Shown here in pieces: positions 45,682-53,515 of a stretch of 64,000 nucleotides of DNA. This stretch comes from Leptospira semungkisensis (GTDB taxonomy: Bacteria > Spirochaetota > Leptospiria > Leptospirales > Leptospiraceae), in assembly GCF_004770055.1 (NCBI RefSeq), contig NZ_RQEP01000010.1, positions 310,001 to 374,000 of the forward strand, read 5' to 3'. The position numbers and the translations under genes were made by a program. Positions within the stretch are counted from its first letter, which is position 1, and every line of letters starts with the position of its first letter. The notes under the pieces are model-generated. The model was not told the origin of the DNA and did not search any database. It was given only the letters and a program-made list of their open reading frames with translations.

Positions 45682-47678
45682 TTCGTTTTTACTCTACACC
45701 AAAAAGGACCTTTGCCTGGGTTTCAATCGCGCTTATTAGCATCGCATTGTCTTCTTCTTTATTCTCTAAGCAAACGATAGATTGGATCAAGGAAGGAGAA
45801 GCGGCCCTTTCTTCTCGAAACTATCCTTTGGCTTATGATTCCTTTCGAGAAGCGGTGAATCTAAATCCACTTTCGGTTCGTTCCCGTATGGGACTTTCCG
45901 AGGCCGCTTTAAAGTTGCATAAGGAAAAAGAAGCACTCCAGTCTCTGGACAAGGTTTTAGAGTTAGAGCCAAAGAATAAAAAGGCAATCAGAGAGAAGGC
46001 TTCTACACTTGCAAAACTGGGAAGATACGAAGAAGCATTTACTATTCTTAAGCCGTTTTTAGAAGAAGATAAATATGATATCGATCTTTTTCCGATCTAT
46101 ATAGAAGTGCAACTTGCTTCCGGCAAGATCCAAAAGGCGAGCTACGAATTCCATTCCGCATTTTCTCGCATTCCTAAGAATAAAGAAATTAGAATGTTAG
46201 AAGCGAAGGTTGCCGCTTTCGACGGAAATTTCTCCAAGGCAGCTGCACTTCGTAACCAACTCGAGTCTGAATCCTCCGACGACCCTGGCATCTTTTTAGA
46301 ATCGGGAAAATTCCTACTCTTATGGGCGGAGAAATCCCAAGGAAACAAAAGGGATTCGAAGATAGCCGAAGCCGCAGAAAAATTCGAAAGATCCGTCTCC
46401 TTACATCCGAACGAAGAGGAATCTCTCAAACTACTTGCAAAAACTCGAGTATACTTTGGCCGCTATCCAGAGGCGGAAGAATATTTGAATCGACTTCTCG
46501 TTCTATTCCCCACATCCACAGAATATCTATATTTAAGATCTTACGCAAGATTAAGAAAGGATCCTGCTTCGCGAGAAGCGAGAGGCGATCTGGAAAAGCT
46601 GATCTCTTTGGATGATATAGATCCGATTGCGAGAAATAGAGCGGAATTATATTCTATAGAGAATCTTCCGGAAGGAAATTCTTTGCGCAGAACTCTGGGA
46701 GAATATAGACTACAAAGATTTAGATCGAATCGAAACAGCTTTCTCTACGATCTGGCTTGGTATCATTTGATCCGTGCGAAAGAGCTTCTTCCAAATCGTC
46801 CAGAGATCTTAGTTTTAACATTAGAAGAATATAAAAGAAGAGGAATGTTCCCGAACTACTTCAATCTTCTTCTGCAGCTGAGAGATAAATTTCCTGACAA
46901 TAAGAAATACGGATACTCCGTCGAAAATAACTTGGATGGATTCAAAACTACTCTGAGTTATAGAGAAGGTCTCGTCAAGATCGGTGAGTTTGGCATCCAA
47001 GAAGATTACGGCAGAACTCCGCCTGAACTTTTAGTATTCGATCCAGAAGACGAAGAATTCCTTCCTAAGCATAGCGATACACCCGCATTAGTCGGTAAAA
47101 TCATCCGTCATTTTCTAAGTATTGATCCAAGAATTCGGAATATTGATCCGGATCGCAAGATAGACTCTTTAGATATAGAGCCTTATTCCGGAGCCATTCA
47201 TAAGACGGAAAAAAATTACTCCTCGATCAAGAACCAGAGAGGAGAAAGTATTCGTTTTGTTGCAAGTGGTAAGATCAGCTTTATAGGCGATACTCTTCGC
47301 ATGGAATGGAGCCTAAGAGATCATAAGGAAGAAAAGATCCTCGGCAAGTTCAGGATCTATGCGAAAGGAAGAGATGCTCTCGCAGAAGCCGCGCTTAGGA
47401 CCAGAGACAAACTCATTTCTCTCATTCCGTCCAGCGGAAAAGTGCATAGAGTAAAAGCGGACTCAGTGATCGTGAACGCAGGAACTGTAGATGGTCTCGT
47501 AAAAGGTACGACAGTCTATTTCTTCAACTCAGCAAACTTGATTGGGGAAGGCACCGTTACTGAAGCCGATCTTTATACTGCTAAGGTCACCCCTAAGAAT
47601 ACGGACTCTCTTCTTCGAAATATTGCCGTTGGCAACAAGGCGTATTGGAAGAAAACCGAAGCCCCTTCCAAGAATTGA
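45678..47678 (+). CDS. TPR protein with C-terminal beta domain, exported
   Basis: 666 residues. Hydrophobic N terminus (FAWVSIALISIALSSSLFS) for export or anchoring. TPR repeats run over about 35-330 (EGEAALSSRNYPLAYDSFRE; ALQSLDKVLELEPKNKKAIR; FERSVSLHPNEEESLKLL). From about 430 the protein changes to a beta-rich region (FVASGKISFIGDTLRMEWSL; HRVKADSVIVNAGTVDGLVK) resembling a FlgT-like or LpoB-like C-terminal fold. The ATG overlaps the stop of the NHL/VWA gene, so the two probably work together at the envelope. Confidence 0.75.
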   Translation: MIRFYSTPKRTFAWVSIALISIALSSSLFSKQTIDWIKEGEAALSSRNYPLAYDSFREAVNLNPLSVRSRMGLSEAALKLHKEKEALQSLDKVLELEPKNKKAIREKASTLAKLGRYEEAFTILKPFLEEDKYDIDLFPIYIEVQLASGKIQKASYEFHSAFSRIPKNKEIRMLEAKVAAFDGNFSKAAALRNQLESESSDDPGIFLESGKFLLLWAEKSQGNKRDSKIAEAAEKFERSVSLHPNEEESLKLLAKTRVYFGRYPEAEEYLNRLLVLFPTSTEYLYLRSYARLRKDPASREARGDLEKLISLDDIDPIARNRAELYSIENLPEGNSLRRTLGEYRLQRFRSNRNSFLYDLAWYHLIRAKELLPNRPEILVLTLEEYKRRGMFPNYFNLLLQLRDKFPDNKKYGYSVENNLDGFKTTLSYREGLVKIGEFGIQEDYGRTPPELLVFDPEDEEFLPKHSDTPALVGKIIRHFLSIDPRIRNIDPDRKIDSLDIEPYSGAIHKTEKNYSSIKNQRGESIRFVASGKISFIGDTLRMEWSLRDHKEEKILGKFRIYAKGRDALAEAALRTRDKLISLIPSSGKVHRVKADSVIVNAGTVDGLVKGTTVYFFNSANLIGEGTVTEADLYTAKVTPKNTDSLLRNIAVGNKAYWKKTEAPSKN

Positions 47679-47725
47679 TCTTACGATAATTATCGGAATT
47701 TAAGTTCAGTACGGACTTTGTTTGA

Positions 47726-47745
47726 CCCCGCCCTCTTGGGTGGGG
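47726..47745 (+). terminator. GC-rich stem-loop CCCCGCCC-TCTT-GGGTGGGG
   Basis: An 8-bp stem with one G-U pair and a 4-nt loop, 47 nt after the TPR gene. The core GGGTGGGGGC also occurs in the patch at 14380-14391. It is the likely terminator of the 43642-47678 operon or a copy of a dispersed intergenic element. No T-run follows; a GGAGC-GGAGC direct repeat does. Confidence 0.5.
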
Positions 47746-47832
47746 GCTGGAGCGGAGCGGCGGAAATTTTCTCTTCCTCCTCATTTTCACAAATTGGCTG
47801 ATTTCTCAACGTAATTTCTGCTCGAACTTCTC

Positions 47833-47912
47833 TGTGGGAACTCTTATCAATTTTCCGTTTTCTACTTGCCTTATCAATAACGATTTCTCATTATTGACAA
47901 TATGTTCCCACA
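47833..47912. repeat. inverted pair of the 9-mer TGTGGGAAC / GTTCCCACA
   Basis: TGTGGGAAC at 47833-47841 and its exact reverse complement at 47904-47912 bracket the promoter region of the next operon. The second copy covers codons 1-4 of the gene that starts at 47902. A third copy is at 14290. This may be a dispersed leptospiral element. Confidence 0.4.
47874..47897. promoter_or_regulatory. Fur-box-like inverted repeat
   Basis: TCAATAA-N10-TTATTGA, perfect 7-bp arms, ends 4 nt before the ATG at 47902. Read on the minus strand the core AATAATGAGAAATCGTTATT resembles the Gammaproteobacterial Fur consensus GATAATGATAATCATTATC. It lies directly upstream of a TonB-receptor operon, where a Fur or Zur operator would be expected. 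The assignment is inference from shape and place. Confidence 0.5.
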
Positions 47913-48240
47913 AAGAACCGAAAAGCTGAGAAGAAGGAATCTTACCGTTTCCCTGCTTGCCCTTTCCGTATTCTTGGGAGCCATTTTATTCACTAGCGGT
48001 CACACGCATTCATCTAAAGAATATTCCGAAAAAGGAATCTTCTCCAAACATTTAGCTCAGATCTCCGGGAATTGCTTCGCTTGCGATTACACTCATCTTT
48101 CTTCAGATCGAAATCCGGAACCTATTACTCACTCTTCTCCTGAGTTGTTTGAAGAAAGATCCAATGCATTCTATTTTTATAATATAGAAAATCCAAAATC
48201 CAAAGCCTCTTCAGAACGCGGCCCTCCTACCCTTTCCTAA
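47902..48240 (+). CDS. small exported His/Cys-containing protein
   Basis: 112 residues. A basic start (RTEKLRRRN) is followed by a hydrophobic segment (LTVSLLALSVFLGAILFTSG), giving a signal peptide or anchor. The remainder has possible metal ligands: SGHTHSSKEY and GNCFACDYTHLS (Cys-x2-Cys plus three His). It has the general look of DUF2946-like small metal-associated proteins but I cannot confirm the family. It precedes a TonB receptor by 130 nt and follows a Fur-box-like repeat. The start is uncertain because no ribosome binding site is visible. Confidence 0.6.
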   Translation: MFPQRTEKLRRRNLTVSLLALSVFLGAILFTSGHTHSSKEYSEKGIFSKHLAQISGNCFACDYTHLSSDRNPEPITHSSPELFEERSNAFYFYNIENPKSKASSERGPPTLS

Positions 48241-48370
48241 AGAAAAAACCATACTCGATCTAAATCTGCAATGAGCCTTCTCATTCCGATCTTGGATCTG
48301 TCTCGTATGAGATCCTTTCCAGTTCAAAGAGGATTCTCTAATCGGCAAAAAGTTTTCTCAAAAGGAAAAA

Positions 48371-50776
48371 ATGAAATCATTCTATAAATTTAATATAGCT
48401 GCGGCGCTTGTATCCGCATTTCTTCCCTGTTCGGAGATCTTCTCCTTGGATGTGAATCTAAGGGGAAGTGTCAAAGACGGAGAAGGAAAACCGGTCTCCG
48501 GAGCAAGACTGTTCATCGTAGAGAATAAATTCACAGCAAGAGCAGGAAACGACGGCAGCTTCGAGTTCCAACACTTAGCTCCGGGACCATATACTGTAGT
48601 GGCGACCGCTCCGAATTTCCAACCTAAAACGGAAAGATTGGAACTGAAGGATGGAGACAAAAATCTGGATATCATCCTAAAACCTTCTCTATTAGAAGGA
48701 AATGCGATTAATATCACAGCCAAGTCTGCTGCTTCCGACTTTCTATCCACTCCTCAACCCACAACCGTTTTAGAAGGAAGACAACTAGAAAGACAGAAGG
48801 GACAGAATATCATGTCTGCTCTCGAGAATACTCCGGGAACCTCCACGATGACTACGGGTGCGGGAACTGCCAAGCCTGTGATCCGAGGCTTAACGGGTCA
48901 AAGAGTATTAGTCATGACGGATGGAGTCAGACAAGAAGAGCAACAGTTCGGAGACGATCATACTGTAGATCTAGATACGTTTAACGTTGATAAGATGGAA
49001 ATTGTCAGAGGTCCAGCCTCCGTATTGTATGGTTCTGATGCATTAGGAGGTGTGATCAATGTCATTCGCACAAAAGCTCCGACGGCAAAAGACGGAGCCC
49101 CCGCTCTTGGAGGGACAATTTCTACCAATAGTTTTTCCAACAATAAGCAAGATGCTGGAGCGATCTCTCTCTTCGGGTATAATAAGGACTCGAATATAGG
49201 ATACAGAGTTGAAACGGATGCAAGGAAGGCGGGAAGGATCACCACTCCGAACGGAACTCTTCCGAATACTGGACTCAAAGAGCGTAACGTGAATGCTTCT
49301 ATTGGGACAGACGGTTCTTGGGGAAATTTTTACGTGGATTCCTTTCAAAGATACCAAGAACAGGATCTGTATGATAATCCGAATGAATCTCCTGGATCTA
49401 CAGCCTACCAAGCAGTATTGCATCAAAAGACTCATGCTCATGCATTCTTCATTCTTCCCTTAGTAAATGTCGAATTGGATGCAGCGTATCAGAGAAACAA
49501 TCGTAGAGAAATAGAAGATAAGAATAAACTTCTTCCAATCAAAGACACTTTGCTCGATCCAACTGCAGATACATATACAAAACTGGCCTCCGTGTACCAG
49601 GTAACCAAGTACGATTACAAACAAGGTTTGAATTTAAGTCTGGATACAACTACTGCGGACGTAAAAGTTCATCATAAGGAATGGAAGGGCTTAAAGGGAA
49701 CTTTAGGTGTTTCCGGCATGCAACAAAAAAGTAATACGATTGGGACCGAGCCATTGATCCCTGGCTACAGCCTAAACAATATAGGATTCTTTCTCTTTGA
49801 AGAATGGAAGGTCGGAGACTTCTCCTTTTCAGCTGGTGCCCGTTCGGATAAAAGAAGCATGGATGTAAAGGCAAACTCCGATCTAGGGACGGCCCAACAG
49901 ACCAGAAATTTTTCTGCGAGCACCGGAACTTTAGGAACGGTCTGGAGATTTGCAAAGGACTTTTCTTTAGCGGTAAACGCAGGAAAAGGATTCCGGGCCC
50001 CCACTCCTTTCGAATTATTCGCAGACGGAGTGCATGAAGGAAGCGGAAGATTCGAAATCGGAAAAACAGGACTTAGACCGGAAACTTCTCTCAATTATGA
50101 TACTTCTTTACGTTTTGCTAATGATAGATTTCAAGCGGAGTTAAGCGTATTCAGGAACAAGATAGACAATTATATTTATTCGGTGAGTGCAGGTGCATTC
50201 GATCCGAATTCAGGACTTCCTATTTACCGGTATAGACAAGACGCGGCAACCCTGCAAGGAGGAGAATTCAGCTTTCAGGCCCAAGCTTCTTCTTGGCTCA
50301 TCGTAACCGGAGGAATAGATATATTGAGGGCAACCATCCAAAAGAATATTCCACCTGAAGCATTCCTAAATCCTGCTGGAACGGATATAACATCCATTTA
50401 TACCGATCTCAAAAATAAATATCTTCCTAGAATGACTCCGAACCGAGGAAGACTCGGCCTTCGATTCACTCGGAACCAGCTCTTCGGTATCAAAAATCCG
50501 TATTTTTCCGTAAATGGGACCTTTGTACAGGCTCAATACAAAGTAGATAAGTTGGAAACTCCCACCCACGGTTATAATCTCTATGATATAGGATTCGGAG
50601 GAGAGGTCCCAGGCCTTACAAATGGGAATGAATCTGCCACCTTCGATGTGGCTGTATTAAATATTTTTGATAAAGCTTACGTAAGCAATTTAAGCAGGTA
50701 TAAGGACTATGCCTTGAACCCAGGCATGAATATAACCTTCAAGATGACCATTCCGTTCACCTTGATAGCGAATTGA
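48371..50776 (+). CDS. TonB-dependent outer-membrane receptor
   Basis: 801 residues. Signal peptide to about 26, then a carboxypeptidase-regulatory-like domain at about 27-105 (LRGSVKDGEGKPVSGARLFI; APGPYTVVATAPNFQ). The plug domain at about 120-235 contains IMSALENTPGTST, PVIRGLTGQRVLVMTDGVRQ, IVRGPASVLYGSDALGGVIN. A 22-strand barrel fills the remainder (GKGFRAPTPFELFADGVHEG; VAVLNIFDKAYVSNLSRYKD). It imports a metal chelate or similar ligand across the outer membrane using TonB energy; HisXXX-rich loops that would name the ligand were not seen. The next gene overlaps or abuts its stop. Confidence 0.92.
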   Translation: MKSFYKFNIAAALVSAFLPCSEIFSLDVNLRGSVKDGEGKPVSGARLFIVENKFTARAGNDGSFEFQHLAPGPYTVVATAPNFQPKTERLELKDGDKNLDIILKPSLLEGNAINITAKSAASDFLSTPQPTTVLEGRQLERQKGQNIMSALENTPGTSTMTTGAGTAKPVIRGLTGQRVLVMTDGVRQEEQQFGDDHTVDLDTFNVDKMEIVRGPASVLYGSDALGGVINVIRTKAPTAKDGAPALGGTISTNSFSNNKQDAGAISLFGYNKDSNIGYRVETDARKAGRITTPNGTLPNTGLKERNVNASIGTDGSWGNFYVDSFQRYQEQDLYDNPNESPGSTAYQAVLHQKTHAHAFFILPLVNVELDAAYQRNNRREIEDKNKLLPIKDTLLDPTADTYTKLASVYQVTKYDYKQGLNLSLDTTTADVKVHHKEWKGLKGTLGVSGMQQKSNTIGTEPLIPGYSLNNIGFFLFEEWKVGDFSFSAGARSDKRSMDVKANSDLGTAQQTRNFSASTGTLGTVWRFAKDFSLAVNAGKGFRAPTPFELFADGVHEGSGRFEIGKTGLRPETSLNYDTSLRFANDRFQAELSVFRNKIDNYIYSVSAGAFDPNSGLPIYRYRQDAATLQGGEFSFQAQASSWLIVTGGIDILRATIQKNIPPEAFLNPAGTDITSIYTDLKNKYLPRMTPNRGRLGLRFTRNQLFGIKNPYFSVNGTFVQAQYKVDKLETPTHGYNLYDIGFGGEVPGLTNGNESATFDVAVLNIFDKAYVSNLSRYKDYALNPGMNITFKMTIPFTLIAN

Positions 50777-50784
50777 GGAAAATT

Positions 50785-51171
50785 ATGCATTTTAAATTTA
50801 TAATATTATTCATCATTCCATTTTGGATCTGGTCCTGCGGCACGGATCCTGTGACTGAAAAGGAAAAGAAGGCATACCAACAACAATCCCTTCTTTCCAT
50901 GGTGACGGATGGGAATGTAAGATCGGATTGCGTGTATTGCAGTAATACCCAAGCGTTTCAAGGAAGCTGTTCCTGCTACCAAGACATTCCTGTATTTTCT
51001 TGCGCGGGGATTCCTTCTGGAGGAGGAAAATCAAATTCCTATAAGATCTCTTGTTCCCAGCTAACTCAATTGGGAGTTTGGGCAAAGGTTTCGGCAAACG
51101 CGTATTCTTGCACCTATCTGACTTGTCCTCCGGACGCGTACAGAGCAGCATTTACGCAAGAAGGACAATAA
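50785..51171 (+). CDS. Cys-rich lipoprotein
   Basis: 128 residues from the ATG at 50785, with AGGA six bases upstream; a TTG at 50773 overlapping the receptor stop is in frame. Signal peptide HFKFIILFIIPFWIWSC with lipobox IWSC. The mature part has ten Cys, including DCVYCSNTQ and GSCSCYQDI, and ends in a helical segment (CPPDAYRAAFTQEGQ). The pattern suggests disulphides or a metal site. Its place directly behind the TonB receptor argues that it handles the same ligand. Confidence 0.7.
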   Translation: MHFKFIILFIIPFWIWSCGTDPVTEKEKKAYQQQSLLSMVTDGNVRSDCVYCSNTQAFQGSCSCYQDIPVFSCAGIPSGGGKSNSYKISCSQLTQLGVWAKVSANAYSCTYLTCPPDAYRAAFTQEGQ

Positions 51172-51175
51172 GATC

Positions 51176-51622
51176 TTAATAAATCGGAAGTCCCGTATTG
51201 TAATCGATGGTTGTCCTTCTGTAAGAAGATTCCAGAAGATCCGAAGAGATCAGATAATCTGCGGACCTACGATTATTCGCGATAGGGATATTATATAAGA
51301 CTGCAATCCGGAGCAATGCCTTCACATCCGGATCATGAGGCTGAGCAGTAAGCGGATCCCAAAAGAAGATCAAAACATCTATCTCTCCGTCTACGATCTT
51401 TCCTCCGATCTGCTGGTCTCCGCCGAGTGGTCCGGAAAGAAATCTATGCACAGGAAGACCAGTTCTTTCATGCACGATCTTTCCGGTAGTTCCGGTCCCA
51501 TAGAGATGATGTTTCGCAAGAGCTTCTTTATGCAATTGCACCCATTCCACCAAATCCTCTTTCTTATTGTCGTGAGCGATTAAAACGATTCGTTTCGTTT
51601 TAGGGACTTCCGGGCTTTGCAT
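51176..51622 (-). CDS. mgsA: methylglyoxal synthase
   Basis: 148 residues, normal length. IVLIAHDNKKEDLVEWV, LYGTGTTGKIV, FLSGPLGGDQQIGG and the catalytic Asp in LIFFWDPLTAQPHDPDVKAL are all family signatures. It converts dihydroxyacetone phosphate to methylglyoxal and phosphate in the cytoplasm, a bypass of lower glycolysis. Start ATG at 51622 with GGAG upstream. Convergent with the lipoprotein gene, 4 nt apart. Confidence 0.95.
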   Translation of the reverse strand: MQSPEVPKTKRIVLIAHDNKKEDLVEWVQLHKEALAKHHLYGTGTTGKIVHERTGLPVHRFLSGPLGGDQQIGGKIVDGEIDVLIFFWDPLTAQPHDPDVKALLRIAVLYNIPIANNRRSADYLISSDLLESSYRRTTIDYNTGLPIY

Positions 51623-51715
51623 GATCTGCTCCTACATCAAATTCCTTTGAGGCCTCTCTTTCTGAAACCATTTTTATGGTTTATCTGAGATCCACCATTC
51701 TAGAATCTAGTGTTG

Positions 51716-52531
51716 ATGAAGCCCAAAGGGTCTTTCCATTTCTATAGAAGTGTTTTTGTCCTCTTCGTATTTCTAACCTTCTTCTTTACTTCTTTAATCT
51801 CTCAGGAAGATCCTCATGACAGACCTAAGAAACTCGAGGTCTTGATCCCTGAATCAGCAAAAGAAGGACCTTGGAGTGATAACCCTTTGGAGTTTAAGGA
51901 CTTAGATCTTCTGGGAGATTTTTCCGAAGACAATTCCAAGCAATCCTTACAGCAAACCGAAGAATATTTGTCCAGAGCGATGGATGGATTCAAATTAGTT
52001 TCAGATAACGTAAAACATAAAAGAGAGAAGGAAGAGTCAAAGAACCCAGAATCAGAAAGATTCGAATGGCAGAGAAAGACCAGACTTGAAAATGCAGAAC
52101 GAGTCTTTGCCAGAGAGATCACTAAGGCTAGATTAGAATCCATTCGACAACTTGCTCTTGCGATCAAAAATCTGGACAAGATCGCAAATCCTAGAATTAG
52201 AAAATCAGAATCTTTCTTAGAATTGAGAGCGGGTGTATATAGAGAATTTATAAAGCACCAATACGCTCTCCAAAACTTCAATCAGTCTGCCGAGTTCTTG
52301 GAGAAGTACATCTCCTTAGATCCCAAATTCAATGACGAAGCGGAACCTCATCGTATTCTTACTCATTGCTATGAAAGATTGTATTTGGGTGCCAAAAAAT
52401 CGAAAAGCCCAGAAGGAATGGAATACTACCAGGCCAGAAAGAAGAAGCATGGGATCTTGTATGCGGAGAAAGCATACGGTAGGAATTCCTATGAATTCAA
52501 AAAGGTTTTGGAATTACTAGCTAAAGAATAG
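51716..52531 (+). CDS. hypothetical exported all-helical protein
   Basis: 271 residues from the ATG at 51716 (GTG and TTG codons just upstream are in frame). Signal peptide about 1-30 (SVFVLFVFLTFFFTSLIS). The mature protein is strongly charged and helical, with TPR-like spacing near 170-215 (YALQNFNQSAEFLEKYISLD, then NDEAEPHRILTHCYERLYLG). The end YYQARKKKHGILYAEKAYG recalls the leptospiral flagellar-sheath coiling proteins FcpA/FcpB; this is a memory-based resemblance I cannot verify. Monocistronic; an 8-bp inverted repeat follows it. Confidence 0.65.
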   Translation: MKPKGSFHFYRSVFVLFVFLTFFFTSLISQEDPHDRPKKLEVLIPESAKEGPWSDNPLEFKDLDLLGDFSEDNSKQSLQQTEEYLSRAMDGFKLVSDNVKHKREKEESKNPESERFEWQRKTRLENAERVFAREITKARLESIRQLALAIKNLDKIANPRIRKSESFLELRAGVYREFIKHQYALQNFNQSAEFLEKYISLDPKFNDEAEPHRILTHCYERLYLGAKKSKSPEGMEYYQARKKKHGILYAEKAYGRNSYEFKKVLELLAKE

Positions 52532-52560
52532 ATCTAACAAGCTCGAGTAGTCTGTTAGAT
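52532..52560. terminator. inverted repeat ATCTAACA-N13-TGTTAGAT
   Basis: Perfect 8-bp arms right after the stop of the helical protein gene and before the convergent coiled-coil gene. Suits a shared terminator or mRNA 3' end. Loop is 13 nt and no T-run follows. Confidence 0.5.
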
Positions 52561-52606
52561 AAACGGAATAGTTGAAGGTTTGCAAACCAAACCCATCAAA
52601 GAAAGA

Positions 52607-53443
52607 TTAGGTGCTTTCTGGAAGTCCTAGCTCTTTGCGAAGTCTCTTATTCTCTTCCACCAATTCTTTGATTTCCTGCTCGGTGTATTCGAATAGCTTT
52701 GTCTGAGCTTCTAAAATATTCTTCATCTCGATCTCTTCGATGCTGGAATATTCCAATGCTCTTTCAGTCGCCTTTCTAAGTTCAAGAGCATGTTTCAATT
52801 CCATGGTCTTAAGATTATCAATGATCTCTGAAACTTTCAGGCGCTCATGCAGCGTAAGCAATTCTTGGTTCTTGAGCTCGTTGACTCGATCAATCGCCTT
52901 ATTGATATCTTCATTATTCTTCTTGATCTTGGCTTCGAATTCGAGAATTGCATGTAACGCAGCGTTTGCCTTCTGCGCATCCTTGTATTCTTTATTCGCA
53001 AGCTGGAAGACACCTTCAAAGAATCCGACATTAGCGAGACAGCTATTGCCTATCTCGTTAGCGACCATCTTGAAAAACTCGGTTTGAATGACCCTGTCCA
53101 ATATAATCCGGAGAGTTCTAGCTTGTACCGGGTTCTCTAAAACTTCTGTTTTTCCTTTTGGGGAAAGTTTACTGTAAATCTCTTCCGCATCAGGGGAAGA
53201 GATAATGGTAAGGGCCACAAAAGGATGAAGTTCGAATCTCTTTAAGAAATCCTCTTTGATCTCGGACCATTCTTTCAGATGAGTATTGATATAAAATACG
53301 TTGATATCTTGAGGGTCCAGCTCTATGGATCTGTAATCCTTTAACTGAACCTTGCGTAACTCGATATTAATGCGGGGATGCTTCCATATATGAACGGGGA
53401 ATTCAGCTCCAGAAGTGATATGCCAAATATTTGCGGTTTTCAA
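52607..53443 (-). CDS. pseudo-receiver / coiled-coil protein
   Basis: 278 residues from a TTG at 53443 with GGAAG six bases upstream. Residues 1-120 have the outline of a response-regulator receiver ([55 protein letters not shown]). However, the acidic pocket and phospho-Asp are not evident, so it is probably a pseudo-receiver. From 150 to the end it is nearly continuous coiled coil ([40 protein letters not shown]). No output domain. Function unknown; a scaffold or cell-pole adaptor is possible. Confidence 0.65.
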   Translation of the reverse strand: MKTANIWHITSGAEFPVHIWKHPRINIELRKVQLKDYRSIELDPQDINVFYINTHLKEWSEIKEDFLKRFELHPFVALTIISSPDAEEIYSKLSPKGKTEVLENPVQARTLRIILDRVIQTEFFKMVANEIGNSCLANVGFFEGVFQLANKEYKDAQKANAALHAILEFEAKIKKNNEDINKAIDRVNELKNQELLTLHERLKVSEIIDNLKTMELKHALELRKATERALEYSSIEEIEMKNILEAQTKLFEYTEQEIKELVEENKRLRKELGLPEST

Positions 53444-53515
53444 AGCCGACTTCCCCCTTACTCGACGCGGAAAGAAATGCGCCGAAAACTAAAGCCTGAC
53501 CCCTTAGGACGGGAA

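Noticed and set aside
49043..49441. 132-codon minus-strand frame inside the TonB receptor
   Set aside because: Shadow of a well-supported receptor gene; no ribosome binding site or domain.
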